Shown: positions 1-6,263 of the stretch, one piece after another
How the letters are laid out: each line of letters begins with the position of its first letter
Position numbering within the stretch: position 1 is the first letter of the stretch
Assembly: GCA_903953805.1 (NCBI GenBank)
Contig: CAJBLC010000076.1
Coordinates: forward strand, 1 to 10,712
Reading direction: 5' to 3'
DNA length: 10,712 nt
Source: an uncultured Actinomycetes bacterium
Lineage (GTDB): Bacteria; Actinomycetota; Actinomycetes; Nanopelagicales; Nanopelagicaceae
Made by a program: the position numbers and the translations under genes
The notes under the pieces: generated by a model
Seen by the model: only the letters and a program-made list of their open reading frames with translations
Database searches by the model: none
What the model was told of the DNA's origin: nothing

Positions 1-699
1 CCAACCATGCCAATAAATCACGATGCGATCTATTTAGCGACTGCAACATTGGGAACCACCTTGGCGCCATGGGGTCTCGCCTTTATTCAGTCTTACGCAG
101 TAGATAAGCGTCTCTCAAAAGATGACCTCAAGTTATTGCGAGTAGATGTCTGGACCGGTTCATTATTGACGGGTGTTATTGGCTTCTTTGTGATTGTTAC
201 GTGTGCAGCAACGCTCAATGCCCATGGCATCACAAATATCACCGAGGCATCTCAGGCCGCTGCAGCCCTCAAGCCATTGGCTGGAACACTTGCGAAGGAC
301 CTCTTTGCTGTAGGACTTATTGGCGCTGCACTTTTGGCAGCCTCAATTCTTCCGCTCTCGACTGCATATTCGATCAGCGATCTCACCGGCCGCCCAGCGG
401 CTCTCGATGACTCATTCCAAGAAGCTCCACTCTTCTATTCAACCTTCGCCTTTATCACCGTACTCGCTGCTTCACTCATTCTCATCCCCGGAGCACCACT
501 TATTACGATTTTGATCATCTCGCAGATTATTAACGCCGTACTTCTGCTTCCGCTCTTGCTCTACATGTTTGGTATCTCCCGCGATAAGCGCCTCATGGGT
601 GAGTTTGTAGCAACGAAGACAATGAGCCTCATCTATACGGTGATTATTGCTATCGTTGCGGTATGCGTCTTCGCCATGCTTTGGTACACATTCTTCTAA
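1..699 (+). CDS. NRAMP (SLC11)-superfamily divalent metal transporter, C-terminal part
   Basis: The frame is open from the first base, so the N-terminal half lies outside the window; about 232 residues remain. Several hydrophobic helices alternate with short loops, as in the second half of NRAMP transporters, which move divalent metals across the inner membrane. Fragment residues 14-32 correspond to the broken helix 6 that carries part of the metal site. There the family's usual Met-Pro-His reads Ala22-Pro23-Trp24. NRAMP-related magnesium transporters (NRMT) are known to lack this methionine, so Mg2+ or a broader range of metals is possible; this is inference. Helix 1 (the DPGN motif), which would help decide, is missing. 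The conserved stretch LAASILPLSTAYS follows at about residues 112-124. EamA and PHP genes lie downstream on the same strand, 19 bases separating this gene from the next. Family is fairly sure, substrate is not. Confidence 0.85.
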   Translation, partial: PTMPINHDAIYLATATLGTTLAPWGLAFIQSYAVDKRLSKDDLKLLRVDVWTGSLLTGVIGFFVIVTCAATLNAHGITNITEASQAAAALKPLAGTLAKDLFAVGLIGAALLAASILPLSTAYSISDLTGRPAALDDSFQEAPLFYSTFAFITVLAASLILIPGAPLITILIISQIINAVLLLPLLLYMFGISRDKRLMGEFVATKTMSLIYTVIIAIVAVCVFAMLWYTFF

Positions 700-718
700 T
701 CGCACAGCGACATATTTC

Positions 719-1606
719 ATGAGTCAGGCGACGGACCACACTGCTCTACCAAAGGGACGCGATATCCCCATTCTTTTGCTGGGAATCATCGGCATTGGCA
801 CATCTGGTCCACTCATTGCAAAGAGCGTGATGCCGATTCCTTCTCTCATCTTCTGGCGAAACTTGGCTGGCTCGCTGATCATGTCACCATTTGCGTTACG
901 CAGAGGTGAGTGGAAGAGCCCGGCCCAACGTAAAGCTATTCGCATTGCAGCGCTCTCTGGCTTCGTTCTCGCCCTTCATTTCATAGGCTTCTTCCTTGCT
1001 ATGCGGTTTACCAGCGTTGCAGCAGGAACAGCGCTAGCTGCACTTCAACCGATCTTTAGCGCTATCTATGTTCGATCCCGAGGTGGCCATATCGCTCGGC
1101 TATCTCTCTTAGGAATGCTCGTTGCCTTTGCATCGGTTTTCATCATCACTGGTGTAGATCTTAAAATCTCACTTCGCGCCTTTGAAGGAGACCTGTTCGC
1201 AATCATCTGCGCGATGCTCTCGGCCACTTATGTCATCTTCGGGTCAAAGGTTCAGAGTGAGATCTCGACATCCACGTACACAACTGTCTGTTATGGGGTC
1301 TGTGCCCTCACCGCGCTTCCTATGATCTTTATTACCGGATCAACATTCATCGCCTTCCCGAAAGTCCAATGGCTCTGGGTCGGATTGTTAGTTCTTGGCG
1401 CACAGCTCATGGGGCACACGATGATGAACCTCTCACTCAAGAGACTCTCACCTGTTGTTGTTTCTCTCGTCGTCTTCTTCGAAGTACCGGTTGCAGCAGT
1501 ATTTGCACTTCTATGGCTCCACCAGAAGCCAAGCGCCGGAATCATTCCTGGTGTTATTGGAATCCTCATCGGATGCACCATCTTCGTGATGGGAAGAAAT
1601 TCATAG
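719..1606 (+). CDS. EamA-family (DMT superfamily) permease
   Basis: The protein has 295 residues and is almost entirely hydrophobic, with roughly ten membrane segments in two homologous halves (about residues 16-140 and 165-293). This is the standard layout and length of EamA/RhaT-type drug/metabolite transporters of the inner membrane. Typical features are the Phe-Trp-Arg-Asn segment near the second helix and 'AALQPIFSAIYV' in the fourth helix. The substrate cannot be read from sequence; family members export amino acids or other metabolites. I chose the ATG at 719 because the longer frame from 647 would run inside the end of the NRAMP gene and add a polar extension unlike the family. No clear Shine-Dalgarno sequence is visible, and the 19-base gap suggests translation from an upstream message. 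The stop overlaps the next start by one base. Confidence 0.88.
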   Translation: MSQATDHTALPKGRDIPILLLGIIGIGTSGPLIAKSVMPIPSLIFWRNLAGSLIMSPFALRRGEWKSPAQRKAIRIAALSGFVLALHFIGFFLAMRFTSVAAGTALAALQPIFSAIYVRSRGGHIARLSLLGMLVAFASVFIITGVDLKISLRAFEGDLFAIICAMLSATYVIFGSKVQSEISTSTYTTVCYGVCALTALPMIFITGSTFIAFPKVQWLWVGLLVLGAQLMGHTMMNLSLKRLSPVVVSLVVFFEVPVAAVFALLWLHQKPSAGIIPGVIGILIGCTIFVMGRNS

Positions 1607-2457
1607 TGAAGATTGATCTCCACACTCACTCACTCATGAGTGATGGAACGGATCGACCAAGTGAGTTAGTGAACAAAGCGCTCTCTCAGGGGATCACGAC
1701 ACTTGCATTGACCGACCACGATACAGTTGCTGGCTGGGATGAAGCGATTGAATGGCTTCGCCCCGGTCTCGATCTTGTTTTGGGTTCAGAGATCTCATGC
1801 CAGACTGAAGATGGCATCAGTGTTCACATGTTGGGTCTGCTCTTCGATCGCGAGAATCAACCACTTCAAGAGATGCTGGCACAAACTCGAGATAATCGAT
1901 TGGGTCGCATGGAGCGGATCATTGCTCGAATGAACGAGGCTGGAATTGATATCTCACTTACGGAAGTTCATGCACAGCTGAGTGATGGAGCAACCTTGGG
2001 AAGGCCTCACCTCGCAGATGCACTTGTTGCGAAGGGGCTTGCAAAGAACCGCGATGAAGTCTTTGCCGATTGGTTAGCTAATAGTTCGCCGTTCTACGTT
2101 GCCCATTATTCTCCGACACCTGAAGTAGCGATCGCAGCTATCAAGGCTGCCGGTGGCGTCGCCGTTATTGCACACCCACTTGCCTCACTTCGTGGCCGGG
2201 TTGTCAGTATTGAGAGCTTTGATTCATATATCGCAGCTGGTCTTGATGGCATTGAAGTCAAGCATCGGGACCAAACACCCGAGCAACAACAACTTCTCTT
2301 TGATATTGCAGCAAAGGCCGATCTTGCAATGACTGGCTCTAGCGATTATCACGGAACAGGAAAGATGAATGAACTTGCTGAGTTCACAACAGATGCAGCT
2401 CAGTGGGAGAAACTCGAGTCGCGCGCGAACGCCAGGCGAATTATGAGAGCCTTATAA
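1606..2457 (+). CDS. PHP-domain metal-dependent phosphoesterase (YciV/TrpH type)
   Basis: The 283-residue protein is a PHP-fold phosphoesterase, the right length for the YciV/TrpH group. Its metal ligands are visible: H6 and H8 (DLHTHS), D13, D37-H38 (TDHDT), E62 (GSEIS), H74, H135 (GRPH), H190 (AHP), and D247 with H249 (SDYH). The GRPH insert is typical of this group. Characterised relatives hydrolyse 3',5'-nucleoside bisphosphates and act as 5'-3' exoribonucleases on short RNAs (RNase AM in E. coli), probably using two or three metal ions in the cytoplasm; the same role here is inference. The start is a GTG whose G is the last base of the preceding TAG, giving a one-base overlap and likely translational coupling. 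The EamA partner has no obvious functional link. The 3' end overlaps the convergent DUF3107 gene by six bases. Confidence 0.88.
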   Translation: MKIDLHTHSLMSDGTDRPSELVNKALSQGITTLALTDHDTVAGWDEAIEWLRPGLDLVLGSEISCQTEDGISVHMLGLLFDRENQPLQEMLAQTRDNRLGRMERIIARMNEAGIDISLTEVHAQLSDGATLGRPHLADALVAKGLAKNRDEVFADWLANSSPFYVAHYSPTPEVAIAAIKAAGGVAVIAHPLASLRGRVVSIESFDSYIAAGLDGIEVKHRDQTPEQQQLLFDIAAKADLAMTGSSDYHGTGKMNELAEFTTDAAQWEKLESRANARRIMRAL

Positions 2458-2700
2458 GGTAGTAAAGCCGACCTTGCGGTCCGCGGCATTTCCAGCTTCT
2501 ATGTAAGCGATCTTTGAATGTGGGACAAGAATCTGGCGACCCTTGGTATCGGTGAGCGAGAGCGTCTTTCCGCTATCGAGCGCTTCCTGAACCTTGGCGA
2601 TGACCTTCTCGATCGAATGGTCGATTTCATAGACGAGATCGACTCCAGTATCAGCGATACCAATACGGAGATCTGTCGTTGTCTTTGCCTCTTTAGCCAT
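2452..2700 (-). CDS. DUF3107 family small protein
   Basis: This 82-residue protein matches the actinobacterial DUF3107 family: a short beta-rich N-terminus (DLRIGIADTG), an amphipathic central helix, then 'LSLTDTKGRQILVPHSKIAYIEAG', the family's most constant stretch. No enzymatic motif is visible and the function is unknown. In Mycobacterium tuberculosis a DUF3107 protein (Rv3208A, TB9.4) lies next to the TetR gene Rv3208, and the same pairing occurs here with tetR 20 bases upstream. The ATG at 2700 has no Shine-Dalgarno, but the gap holds TAGGGT exactly six bases before the ATG, as in a leaderless promoter. It may therefore be transcribed independently of tetR. The last codons (TTA TAA) lie in a 10-bp palindrome shared with the end of the PHP gene. 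Confidence 0.85.
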   Translation of the reverse strand: MAKEAKTTTDLRIGIADTGVDLVYEIDHSIEKVIAKVQEALDSGKTLSLTDTKGRQILVPHSKIAYIEAGNAADRKVGFTTL

Positions 2701-2706
2701 GTCGTT

Positions 2707-2712
2707 ACCCTA
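2707..2712 (-). promoter_or_regulatory. Possible leaderless -10 box for the DUF3107 gene
   Basis: On the minus strand the hexamer TAGGGT (pattern TANNNT) ends exactly six bases before the DUF3107 ATG, the distance expected if transcription begins at or next to the start codon. No ribosome binding site is visible in the 20-base gap after tetR. The same spacing is seen for tetR and mshB, which raises confidence slightly. A single hexamer can arise by chance. Confidence 0.4.
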
Positions 2713-2720
2713 ACCTGAAA

Positions 2721-3329
2721 TTATTGATTCTGCTTGGGGAAGCCGCCGATACCGCGCCAGATCTGATTGGCAACGAGCTTCACAGCGTTTTCACGATCGA
2801 TCTTGCCATCGCGCTCCAACCAATGGCGAGCAGCTGATTGTACGTTGCCGATAATTCCAACGGCGAGCATCATGGAGGCTTCTTTAGGAAGTCCAGTGTC
2901 GATCGAGATCACAGCAGAGAAGGCTGCAGCACAGTCGTAGGTCATGCGAGTAAGGCGTTCACGGACTTGTGGCTCAACGCTCATATCGCTTTCAAAGAGA
3001 AGTCGGAATGCTTCACCTTCACGATTGATGAAATCAAAGTAGGCCTCCGTCGTTGCTTCAACGCGAGCCCAGTTATCTTTCTGAGAGGCAACTGACTTTT
3101 GAATCTCAAAGACCAATGAATCAATGTGGAGATCGAGAACTGCGAGATAGAGATCAAGTTTTGATGGGAAGTGCTGATAGAGGACTGGCTTACTGACATT
3201 GGCGCGATCTGCAATCTCATCCATCGCAGCTGAGTGATAGCCCGCCTGGGTGAAGACTTCGAGTGCAGCAGCGAGAAGCTGGGCGCGACGTTCATCGCGA
3301 GGAAGGCGTCCCTTGAGGTCAGTAGTCAT
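2721..3329 (-). CDS. TetR-family transcriptional regulator
   Basis: The 202-residue protein has the normal TetR length and layout. Residues 11-58 form the DNA-binding domain: helix 1 (RAQLLAAALEVF), the Gly-Tyr turn, helix-turn-helix at about 36-55 (MDEIADRANVSKPVLYQHF) and the closing PSK. Residues 60-195 are a helical ligand-binding and dimerisation domain whose ligand cannot be guessed. It resembles the regulator beside DUF3107 in mycobacteria (Rv3208). It is divergent from mshB across 44 bases, so it may control mshB, itself, or the DUF3107 gene; this is inference from position. The ATG at 3329 has no Shine-Dalgarno but sits six bases after a TATCCT box, pointing to a leaderless message. 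The C-terminal 'WRGIGGF' is shared with related actinobacterial regulators. Confidence 0.9.
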   Translation of the reverse strand: MTTDLKGRLPRDERRAQLLAAALEVFTQAGYHSAAMDEIADRANVSKPVLYQHFPSKLDLYLAVLDLHIDSLVFEIQKSVASQKDNWARVEATTEAYFDFINREGEAFRLLFESDMSVEPQVRERLTRMTYDCAAAFSAVISIDTGLPKEASMMLAVGIIGNVQSAARHWLERDGKIDRENAVKLVANQIWRGIGGFPKQNQ

Positions 3330-3335
3330 GGTGAA

Positions 3336-3367
3336 AGGATAACTAATCCCGGCTCCCTTGTTATCCT
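3336..3367. promoter_or_regulatory. Divergent tetR/mshB promoter region with 8+8 bp inverted repeat
   Basis: The 44-base gap contains perfect arms AGGATAAC (3336-3343) and GTTATCCT (3360-3367) separated by 16 bases. Read outward, each arm supplies TATCCT ending exactly six bases before an ATG: tetR at 3329 on the minus strand and mshB at 3374 on the plus strand. Neither gene has a Shine-Dalgarno. The simplest reading is a pair of -10 boxes for two leaderless transcripts. The -35 position of each promoter falls on the -10 box of the other, so the two promoters would compete. The symmetry would also suit a dimeric repressor such as the adjacent TetR, although the 16-base spacer is long for one TetR dimer. 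Confidence 0.55.
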
Positions 3368-3373
3368 CTCTCT

Positions 3374-4246
3374 ATGACTTCCACGCAATTCCGAAAGAGC
3401 CTGCTCCTTGTTCATGCCCATCCAGATGATGAGACGATCAATAATGGCGCGACGATGGCGATGTATGTGGCCGCTGGATACAACGTCACCTTGGTGACCT
3501 GCACGAGAGGCGAAGAAGGCGAGATCCTCGTCCCTGAACTCGCGCACCTTGCGGCAGATAAGGAAGATGGACTTGCTCCGATTCGCGAAGGTGAGTTAGC
3601 AAATGCCATGGCTGCTCTCGGAGTGACGGATCATCGATTCCTCGGCGCACCTGCGAATCGCTATCGCGATAGCGGAATGATGGATACCCCACCTAACAAT
3701 CGACCAGATGTCTTCTGGCAGGCAGATGTAGATGCAGCAGCGTGCGAGCTTGTTGAAATTATTAAAGAAGTGAAGCCCCAGGTCCTTGTTACCTATGATG
3801 AGATTGGCGGATATGGCCATCCAGATCATATTCAGGCACACCGGGTTGCGATGAGAGCTGCTGAATTAGCGGTGCCAGATTGGAATATTCAAAAAATATA
3901 TTGGAACACAATGCCGCGATCAGTTATTCAAAAGAGTATCGATGCGATGAAGGCGCAGGGCTCAGATTTCATGGGCGTTGATAGCGCTGATGAACTTCCC
4001 TTTGCAAAACCAGATGACGTTGTGACAACACATATTGATGGAACTTCGTTTGTCGATCATAAGATGAAGGCGATGGCTTCTCACCCCACACAGATTGCCC
4101 TCGATGGGCCCTTCTTTGCGCTATCAAATAACATCGGGCTCAATGTGTGGGGGAATGAGTACTACACATTGGTCAAAGGTGAAAAGGCTGGTTCGCTCAC
4201 TAGCGAAGGCTGGGAGACTGATCTCTTCGCAGGAGTTACAGAATAA
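3374..4246 (+). CDS. mshB: GlcNAc-Ins deacetylase MshB (mycothiol biosynthesis)
   Basis: MshB removes the acetyl group from N-acetylglucosaminyl-inositol, the second dedicated step toward mycothiol, the main low-molecular-weight thiol of actinobacteria. It is a zinc enzyme of the PIG-L/LmbE fold acting in the cytoplasm. The 290-residue protein shows the zinc and catalytic motif A15-H16-P17-D18-D19-E20, the second motif H149-P150-D151-H152 in GGYGHPDH, and MshB-specific stretches: GEEGE (46-50), YRDSGM (97-102), ALSNN near the C-terminus, and a final GWETDLFAG. These separate it from the related amidase Mca. The ATG at 3374 places AHPDDE at the usual position and follows a leaderless-type -10 box. 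The gene overlaps the convergent CysRS gene by 11 bases. MshC, the next-but-one enzyme, is a CysRS relative; the neighbour is nonetheless not MshC (see that entry). Confidence 0.92.
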   Translation: MTSTQFRKSLLLVHAHPDDETINNGATMAMYVAAGYNVTLVTCTRGEEGEILVPELAHLAADKEDGLAPIREGELANAMAALGVTDHRFLGAPANRYRDSGMMDTPPNNRPDVFWQADVDAAACELVEIIKEVKPQVLVTYDEIGGYGHPDHIQAHRVAMRAAELAVPDWNIQKIYWNTMPRSVIQKSIDAMKAQGSDFMGVDSADELPFAKPDDVVTTHIDGTSFVDHKMKAMASHPTQIALDGPFFALSNNIGLNVWGNEYYTLVKGEKAGSLTSEGWETDLFAGVTE

Positions 4247-5648
4247 TTTCGTAACTCTGTCCTGATGCAGAGTCTTTTACTTCTACACCCAAGGCGCGAA
4301 GTTGATCGCGCAAGAGATCGCTCTGAGCAAAATCTTTTGCTGCTCTCGCCTCTGCACGTGCTGCAAGTAACCCCTCTTGTTCTGAAGTAAGCCTTGCACT
4401 CTCTTCGGCTCGATCGAGATCAAGTGAGAAGATCTGATCTAACTCGCGAAAGATAAATGCTCGAAACGATGGAGCGAGGTGTTCATCGCGTTCGATCCGC
4501 CGAAGTTCGACAATTGCATCAGCGCTACCTAAATCATCAAGCACAAGTTCCACAAGCTGCGAGAGCACAATCTGCGCTTCTGGGGTTGCATCACTTGCGC
4601 CCCAATCCTTTAACTTCTTACGCCACCGTTTGATTGTCGAGTCTGCGGCTGCAAGAGCATCCCACGTCAGATCAATCTGACTGCGATATCGATTTTCTAA
4701 GAAGGTTAATCTGAGTGCAAGCGGGTCCAATCCACGTGCGACGATATCGCTGACAAGTACAACATTCCCTGCGCTCTTTGACATCTTGCGACCTTCAAAG
4801 AGCAGGTGTTCGCCATGGACCCAATTACTCACGACTTCATAGCCAGCAGCGGCATTTGATTGCGCCCGTTCGTTCTCGTGATGCGGGAAGCGCAGGTCAA
4901 TTCCACCAAGATGCAAATCAACGGCGCCATCGAGATAGTGCAACGACATGGCAGAGCATTCGATATGCCACCCTGGAAAGCCAGCTCCCCAAGGCGAATC
5001 CCAGATCATTTCAGTGCGTTCGCCCGCTGCCTTCCAGAGCGCCCAATCCGCATGAAAGCGCTTAGCGCCATCGTCGGTGTATTCGTAGCGATGTCCTGGC
5101 TTAAGTGCATCTAATCGATTCCCACTTATCTCGCCATAACTTTCAAAGGAACGAGCATCGAAATAGACCGATGAGTCGGTACCAACGTAGGCATGGCCCT
5201 TTTCAATGAGCTGCGAGATAAGGCTTTGCATCATCTCAATAGATTCACTCGCTCGCGGATAGATATTCGCTGGATTCACACCGAGCAGCTGGAGGTCGTG
5301 ATGGAATCTGCTTTCAAATTCTCGCGCAATCTCAAAGGGATCCATCTTGCGGGCTGACGATTCAGCGAGCAATTTATCTTCATGCAAATCTTCGGACATA
5401 TGTCCAACATCAGTGATGTTCTGAACCAAGCGGGCATCGACGCCGGTGTACTTCAGAACCTTGATGATGAGATCAGAGAGGAGAAAGGTTCGCAGATTTC
5501 CAACGTGAGCATCTCGATAAACGGTTGGCCCGCAGCTGTAGATACGTAAGTGGCTGCCATTGCTTGCAGAGATCGATGCAACTTTGCGAGTTCGGGTATC
5601 AAAGAGCGAGAGCTTGGTTTCTAGGGCTCGGGTCATGGCGTCGGTCAT
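4236..5648 (-). CDS. cysS: Cysteinyl-tRNA synthetase, 'TDVGH'-type
   Basis: Class I synthetase that activates cysteine and loads it on tRNA-Cys. The 470-residue protein has the whole CysRS architecture: CGPTVY at 39-44, HVGN (HIGH motif) at 48-51, GWHIECSAM at 226-234, HHENE at 256-260 and KMSKS at 288-292. The zinc ligands C39, C231, H256 and E260 keep the spacing of the E. coli enzyme (C28, C209, H234, E238). The C-terminal part (about 340-470) is the helical tRNA-binding region and ends in the usual 'RAAKDFAQSDLLRDQLRALG' type of helix. It is not MshC, which has CG(I)TPY and is shorter. It reads ITDVGH at 78-83 where common bacterial CysRS has a TDVDDK-like segment, marking a divergent CysRS group. 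The start at 5648 overlaps the preceding small gene by ATGA; M5 is a possible internal start. Confidence 0.9.
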   Translation of the reverse strand: MTDAMTRALETKLSLFDTRTRKVASISASNGSHLRIYSCGPTVYRDAHVGNLRTFLLSDLIIKVLKYTGVDARLVQNITDVGHMSEDLHEDKLLAESSARKMDPFEIAREFESRFHHDLQLLGVNPANIYPRASESIEMMQSLISQLIEKGHAYVGTDSSVYFDARSFESYGEISGNRLDALKPGHRYEYTDDGAKRFHADWALWKAAGERTEMIWDSPWGAGFPGWHIECSAMSLHYLDGAVDLHLGGIDLRFPHHENERAQSNAAAGYEVVSNWVHGEHLLFEGRKMSKSAGNVVLVSDIVARGLDPLALRLTFLENRYRSQIDLTWDALAAADSTIKRWRKKLKDWGASDATPEAQIVLSQLVELVLDDLGSADAIVELRRIERDEHLAPSFRAFIFRELDQIFSLDLDRAEESARLTSEQEGLLAARAEARAAKDFAQSDLLRDQLRALGVEVKDSASGQSYEIIL

Positions 5649-5848
5649 GGCGTTGGCACAACCTTCCAGACGAAAATTCGTTGAGGGTCAAACTTTGCCA
5701 GAGTGCCATCCTTCTTGCGCACCGAAGTCGGCCCCTCAAGAGTGCCGAGCAGATCTCGAAATCCACCGCCTTCATCGAAGAGTCGAATGCTGAGGCGCTG
5801 GCCGATCTCCCCATCCGAAGGAAGATCTGGGGGGATACGGCCGCTCAT
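5645..5848 (-). CDS. Stand-alone SH3-like domain protein (Rv0428c N-terminal type)
   Basis: This 67-residue protein begins at the ATG at 5848; a longer frame from 5965 runs into the start of fdxA and is less likely. From residue 16 it reads as a small beta-barrel: GQRLSIRLFDEG, then RDLLGTLEG, then a charged turn with KKDGTL, then the closing FVWKVVP. This pattern resembles the SH3-like domain found at the N-terminus of actinobacterial GNAT acetyltransferases such as Rv0428c, where it is followed by the acetyltransferase fold. Here the protein stops right after the SH3-like part. Its TGA overlaps the CysRS start (ATGA), so the two are probably translated together. It may be the remnant of a GNAT gene that stood beside fdxA, or a small binding module. 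The family match is from memory of the pattern and should be treated as moderate. Confidence 0.65.
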   Translation of the reverse strand: MSGRIPPDLPSDGEIGQRLSIRLFDEGGGFRDLLGTLEGPTSVRKKDGTLAKFDPQRIFVWKVVPTP

Positions 5849-5940
5849 GGCGCAATTCTGTACCCTCTTGCGAGAACTTTTGCCATAAGATTCGACTCTA
5901 AAGACCTCAACCTTCCCGCCCGCAACTGAAGGAGCCCAGC
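5849..5940. promoter_or_regulatory. Divergent intergenic region between the SH3-like gene and fdxA, with fdxA ribosome binding site
   Basis: This 92-base gap must hold the promoters for both directions. The only strong signal is AAGGAG at 5929-5934, six bases before the fdxA GTG, which fixes that start. TAAGAT at 5886-5891 could be a plus-strand -10 box, but I see no well-spaced -35. The minus-strand start at 5848 has no clear Shine-Dalgarno; a weak CAGAAT lies six bases before it. Confidence 0.5.
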
Positions 5941-6261
5941 GTGACCTATGTAATTGCCGAGCCATGTGTCGATGTGAAAGATAAGTCCTGCATCGAAGAG
6001 TGCCCAGTTGATTGCATCTACGAGGGTTCGCGCATGCTCTATATCCAGCCAGATGAGTGTGTCGACTGTGGCGCCTGCGAGCCAGTCTGTCCAGTGGAAG
6101 CTATTTACTACGAAGATGATATTCCTTCTCAATGGAAAGAGTTCGGCCCAATGGCTGGCGAGTTCTTCGTTGAGATCGGTTCACCTGGTGGTGCAAGCAA
6201 GGTTGGTCCAACAAATAGCGACCACCCAAAGATTTCTGCACGCCCTGCAAAAGCTGAGTAA
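5941..6261 (+). CDS. fdxA: Seven-iron ferredoxin FdxA
   Basis: A 106-residue soluble electron carrier of the [3Fe-4S][4Fe-4S] type. The cysteines fall in the Azotobacter FdI pattern shifted by one: C9, C17 and C50 would hold the 3Fe cluster, and C21, C40, C43 and C46 the 4Fe cluster. C25 matches the free cysteine next to the 4Fe cluster. The long C-terminal tail (from about 58) with 'WKEFGPMAGEFF' is usual for actinobacterial FdxA. The start is GTG at 5941, supported by AAGGAG six bases upstream and by the conserved TYVIAEPCVDVKD N-terminus. It is the first gene of a plus-strand cluster with dapC only two bases behind it. The fdxA-dapC pairing is also found in Mycobacterium (Rv1177 and Rv1178 region), not far from mshB there too. 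Likely partners are oxidoreductases elsewhere; none is in the window. Confidence 0.93.
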   Translation: MTYVIAEPCVDVKDKSCIEECPVDCIYEGSRMLYIQPDECVDCGACEPVCPVEAIYYEDDIPSQWKEFGPMAGEFFVEIGSPGGASKVGPTNSDHPKISARPAKAE

Positions 6262-6263
6262 CT

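Noticed and set aside
3374..4246. Mca (mycothiol S-conjugate amidase) for the LmbE-type gene
   Set aside because: YRDSGM, ALSNN and the C-terminal GWETDLFAG are MshB features, and Mca-type segments are absent.
4236..5648. MshC (cysteine ligase of mycothiol synthesis) for the CysRS-like gene next to mshB
   Set aside because: It has CGPTVY rather than the MshC-type CGITPY, is about 470 instead of about 410 residues, and keeps the C-terminal tRNA-binding region that MshC lacks.
5525..5929. Plus-strand open frames of 77-134 residues opposite the CysRS and SH3-like genes
   Set aside because: Composition is Ser/Arg-rich without motifs, and the opposite strand carries a full synthetase with all motifs and an ATGA-coupled partner; these are shadow frames.
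5849..6132. Minus-strand open frames covering the divergent gap and the start of fdxA, including an N-terminal extension of the SH3-like gene to 5965
   Set aside because: They lie antisense to the well-supported fdxA, show no family pattern, and the extension has no homology-like features; the ATG at 5848 gives a compact domain.
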